Below, piece by piece: positions 61,138 through 64,000 of a DNA stretch of 64,000 bases. How positions within the stretch are numbered: position 1 is the stretch's first letter; each line of letters starts with the position of its first letter. The stretch is from RGIG5612 sp963589005 (GTDB lineage Bacteria; Bacillota; Clostridia; Lachnospirales; Lachnospiraceae): NCBI GenBank assembly GCA_963589005.1, contig CAVAJR010000003.1, positions 57,575 to 121,574 on the forward strand, written 5' to 3'. The translations under genes were made by a program, and so were the position numbers. The notes beneath the pieces are model-generated. The model was given only the letters and a program-made list of their open reading frames with translations. It had not been told where the DNA came from and did no database searches.

Positions 61138-63252
61138 ATGAAAAAAGATATGTTTAAGAAGGCATTGACCTGTCTATTGGCAGGCGCAATGATATTGACC
61201 ATGTCTGCAGCAACATTTGCCGGAGAGTCTGGCGGCTCTGAAGGAGGTCCACCGGCAGGAGGAGGCGGCGGTGGCGGCGGTCCGACCATGCACTTCGTAT
61301 CCGAGGGCATGACACCGGCTTCTGAGAGCATAGTGACATCGGTTGAAGATGCCGAGGCATACAGTCTTACGGAATTCAATCGTTCTATAACCTTGGCAGA
61401 TGGCTCAACTTATTATTTTGATAAGGACAGCCTGTATCTGGGTTATGCAATTTTGGATGGACAGCCTGTGGCGACGGATTCTAATCTGGATGTGGAGGCA
61501 CTTGAGAAGGTCGATGGGGTGTATCAGATTGCACCTATGGACATTGTGATTGGAGATAAGTATACAGAGGTATACTTAAGGGGTGATGAGAGCGTAGCTG
61601 ACATAAGCGGTCTGATCGTATTCGAGACTCCGGATGACGGCAGCGGAGATCCTTATCTTGATGACGAGGGCAATCTTATAACAGCCAACAGCGATATGAG
61701 TGCAGCCGGTGCAGCTATTGTTTGTACAAATGGCGGTAAGGCATACGTTCATGATCTGGATTTCACATCTAATGGATTTGCACATTCATTCTCTGTAATA
61801 TGGGGCGACGGAGAACACAGCACAGTATTAGATATCAGAAACAGTAACATTACAACATTAGGCGCCAATCCTATAACAGAAACGCCTGAAGGATTCTTAA
61901 GTGGCGGATTGGATTTTAATACTATGATCTGCCCGCCTTGGGTGCTCGGATTATTTGGCGGAACACGTTCGGTTAATGTGCTGAATAATAAGGCTACATT
62001 AAACGTTATCGACAGTACCATTACAAGTTCAGGCTGGGCTATATTGTCATCAGACAGCTGCTCGGATCCGGTATTTAATATTATTGATACTAAGCTTGTA
62101 GCAGCAACCAGCGATGAGGGTTACGGACTGAGTTCTGACGGATTCGTACCGGGCGGATTCGATCTGCTGGGAATCGACGGATATACAGTTGACGGTGAGA
62201 CATATCAATACGGCGTCGCATATGGAACATATGCTATCGGAGGTTCGAGAGAATATTTATACGGTGTTGATATCTTAGGCACCACATATGCAACCATCAG
62301 TACAGGCTCTGCTGTTACCAATTATGCATCATCTGACGGAACAATAGATATAGTTGATGCTATAGATTATGACGCTGATACTAACAGCTTCACGAAGGTC
62401 AGCGAGACTGTGGAAGGAAAGGGCAACAATTCCCACATTTATTCTGTTTTCGGATTCATGTCTCATGGCGATGGCGATTTTGGCATATATGACGGAACAG
62501 AGGTTAATACGGAATCAGCTATATTCCTGTACAGAAACGGAGACGTTAAATATTCTGTTGCTGAATCAGCATTACATTCCAATAATGGCGTCATTCTTCA
62601 GATGATGGACAATGATGATGCGCAGGCAGGCGGCCCTGTGGCTCAGGAATTTGTTGACATGGCAGGATTCCCTACAGAGGTATATGTAGCTGAAGAAGGC
62701 GACTCTAATGCAGGTTCTCATGTGGTTGAATTCGAACTGCGTGACGGAGAGTATGCAGGAGATTTCTACAATGCAACCGGCTGGTATCATAATGAGACCT
62801 GGGGTCAGGAAGCAGATACCCTTGATCTGGTGCTTGACGGCGCAACATTAGACGGCAACATTACTAAGACCAATCTTGTTCATGCAGTTGCATATCATGA
62901 AGGTATAGAAGATGAAATAGAAGCATATAACGAGATAAATGCTCAGTATGGGTATAAGGATATTGAATATGCATATATGAACGCCGATATGGAAGTTGTA
63001 GATTCTGCAGATGATGCAGCATATGTTCAGTTTACGTATTTCACGAAGCTTCAATATTTCTTGCTGGGACATGTTATCAATAAGGCTACAGACGAGGGCA
63101 ATGCAGTGATCAATGTAGAACTTAAGAATGGTTCTTCATGGATCGTAACAGATACCTGCTACATTACGAGCCTTGAGGTTGATGATACATCAACAGTTAA
63201 TGGCAATGTTGAAACCGTAGACGGCGGATATATCGTATCACCGGCCAACTGA
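61138..63252 (+). CDS. Large secreted protein with Gly-rich linker and beta-helix-like body
   Basis: A 704-residue protein. Signal peptide MKKDMFKKALTCLLAGAMIL..SAATFA, then a flexible GGSEGGPPAG-G8-P linker. About 600 residues follow with many short beta segments of the type V.DSTITSSGWAILSSD, TLNVIDSTI and LVLDGATLDGNI, as in right-handed beta-helix proteins. Very acidic. There is no LPxTG, SLH, LysM or other wall anchor, so it is probably released or held by the linker. No catalytic motif recognised. ATG 61138 follows AAAGGGGGT by 4 bases. Possible adhesin, carbohydrate-binding or matrix protein. Confidence 0.75.
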   Translation: MKKDMFKKALTCLLAGAMILTMSAATFAGESGGSEGGPPAGGGGGGGGPTMHFVSEGMTPASESIVTSVEDAEAYSLTEFNRSITLADGSTYYFDKDSLYLGYAILDGQPVATDSNLDVEALEKVDGVYQIAPMDIVIGDKYTEVYLRGDESVADISGLIVFETPDDGSGDPYLDDEGNLITANSDMSAAGAAIVCTNGGKAYVHDLDFTSNGFAHSFSVIWGDGEHSTVLDIRNSNITTLGANPITETPEGFLSGGLDFNTMICPPWVLGLFGGTRSVNVLNNKATLNVIDSTITSSGWAILSSDSCSDPVFNIIDTKLVAATSDEGYGLSSDGFVPGGFDLLGIDGYTVDGETYQYGVAYGTYAIGGSREYLYGVDILGTTYATISTGSAVTNYASSDGTIDIVDAIDYDADTNSFTKVSETVEGKGNNSHIYSVFGFMSHGDGDFGIYDGTEVNTESAIFLYRNGDVKYSVAESALHSNNGVILQMMDNDDAQAGGPVAQEFVDMAGFPTEVYVAEEGDSNAGSHVVEFELRDGEYAGDFYNATGWYHNETWGQEADTLDLVLDGATLDGNITKTNLVHAVAYHEGIEDEIEAYNEINAQYGYKDIEYAYMNADMEVVDSADDAAYVQFTYFTKLQYFLLGHVINKATDEGNAVINVELKNGSSWIVTDTCYITSLEVDDTSTVNGNVETVDGGYIVSPAN

Positions 63253-63313
63253 TAAGTGATAAAGGAGTTCCCTCCTTAAACGTGACTTATAACAATCATA
63301 AGTCATGATAAAT

Positions 63314-63348
63314 GGGCTGCAATGCTGAGAAAAACGGTATTGCAGCCC
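63314..63348 (+). terminator. Hairpin after the secreted protein gene
   Basis: GGGCTGCAAT / ATTGCAGCCC perfect 10-base stem with a 15-base loop, 61 bases after the stop; weak T-content after it. A smaller GACTTAT / ATAAGTC hairpin lies just upstream. Confidence 0.6.
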
Positions 63349-63509
63349 TTGCCTATTGGACGAAATAAGTATATCTTGTAAGCTGATTGACAGAAATCTG
63401 ATAGGTGCCGTCTTTATATGGCGTGGTTTATCTTATAATTGAATTTAACTGTTATAATCTGGGCTTTATTTATGTCAATATTAGGCTGACTAAAGGTTAG
63501 GAGCAAATA

Positions 63510-63800
63510 ATGCAGCATTATATAATCGTAAAATGGAACGACGGTGTTAGGGATAAGGGTGAAACAGCAAATGCTGTAAGAGGGCTGTATGCTGCAGCAA
63601 CTGATATTCCTGGCATAAATAAAGTAACGATTAGGGAAAATGTCATCGCAAGGGAAAACAGATACGATCTGATGATAATAATTGACATGGACGAGTCGGC
63701 ACTTAAGGCATGGGATGATAGCCAGCTGCATCACCTATGGAAAGAAGAATATGGACAGCTGATGGAGAAGAAGGCTATATTTGATGCTGCTGAGGATTGA
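63510..63800 (+). CDS. Dabb (stress-response A/B barrel) domain protein
   Basis: A 96-residue protein with the ferredoxin-like Dabb pattern: HYIIVKWNDGV at the start, NRYDLMIIIDMDESALKAW in the middle, and an end with HHLWKEEYGQLMEKKAIFDAAE. Such small dimeric proteins are often of unknown role or help in polyketide or stress functions. TTAGGAG precedes ATG. It stands alone between two hairpins. Confidence 0.85.
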   Translation: MQHYIIVKWNDGVRDKGETANAVRGLYAAATDIPGINKVTIRENVIARENRYDLMIIIDMDESALKAWDDSQLHHLWKEEYGQLMEKKAIFDAAED

Positions 63801-63930
63801 ATAAGCATATGCTGCTAATTTTCTGGCGCATTTTTATAGAAAACAATTGTTCTATTGTCAATAATGGGTTATCATATTGAATATTTGTAGGTATATTACC
63901 TGACTTTCGGAGTTAGACCGTAAATTATGG

Positions 63931-63971
63931 TGCTAAGCCAAAGGCTAAAACCTGTGGCTTAGCATTTTTTT
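63931..63971 (+). terminator. Strong terminator hairpin at the window end
   Basis: TGCTAAGCCA / TGGCTTAGCA perfect 10-base stem, 14-base loop, then TTTTTTT. It lies 130 bases after the Dabb stop. It may end that transcript, or end a short RNA or leader starting after 63850. Confidence 0.85.
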
Positions 63972-64000
63972 GATCTCTCCATCGCTAAGAAAATAGGATG

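Overview
The window looks like a chromosomal segment of a Gram-positive gut Clostridia, most likely Lachnospiraceae (inferred). Supporting signs are the gpmI-secG-smpB-ssrA order, AGA/AGG as the main arginine codons, A+T-rich spacers, strong GGAGG ribosome sites, YesN/YesM-type signalling, RbsA/RbsC-type sugar transporters, DUF4358/SGNH/DHHW genes and NiaR. No tRNA, rRNA, transposase, integrase or CRISPR array was seen.

Layout. (1) 1-5939: housekeeping genes: the 3' end of nadK, then gpmI, secG, smpB and the tmRNA gene ssrA. These are followed by ftsH and a DUF308 membrane gene whose CGN-rich arginine codons differ sharply from their neighbours. (2) 6135-13270: GH3, GH78 alpha-L-rhamnosidase, beta-phosphoglucomutase-like HAD enzyme and a secreted carboxylesterase. 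(3) 13512-18509: two large AraC-type regulators fused to GH39-like domains. (4) 18724-21073: a C-glycoside deglycosidase beta/alpha pair with a flavoprotein. (5) 21229-25121: a YesN-type response regulator, a sensor kinase without an input domain and a fully degenerate RbsA-like ABC protein. (6) 25318-36509: two sugar ABC importers, with a third AraC-GH39 regulator between them on the opposite strand. (7) 36696-49025: a second GH78, GH43, a GT1 glycosyltransferase, GH2, an MBL-fold protein and the L-rhamnose genes rhaB, rhaA and rhaD. (8) 49118-52296: a small beta-rich protein, a UROD/MtaA-like methyltransferase and a divergent PucR-type regulator. (9) 52542-63800: Na/Pi transporter, glmS, an SGNH / broken DUF4358 / DHHW group, an EIIC-like permease with niaR, a large secreted Gly-rich protein and a Dabb protein.

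How the genes fit together (inference). The middle 40 kb reads as a plant-glycoside utilisation region. The exported esterase would trim acyl groups outside the cell, the ABC importers would bring in small glycosides, and the signal-less GH3, GH78, GH43 and GH2 enzymes would cut them in the cytoplasm. The deglycosidase pair would break C-C linked sugars, and rhaBAD would channel released rhamnose to glycolysis.

Three things stand out. Three AraC regulators each carry a complete GH39 fold that has lost its acid/base glutamate, so they look like glycosidases reused as sensors. A sensor-less kinase is encoded with an RbsA homologue that has lost every ATPase motif. A roughly 90-base structured repeat occurs six times, always in the same orientation and shortly after a stop codon.
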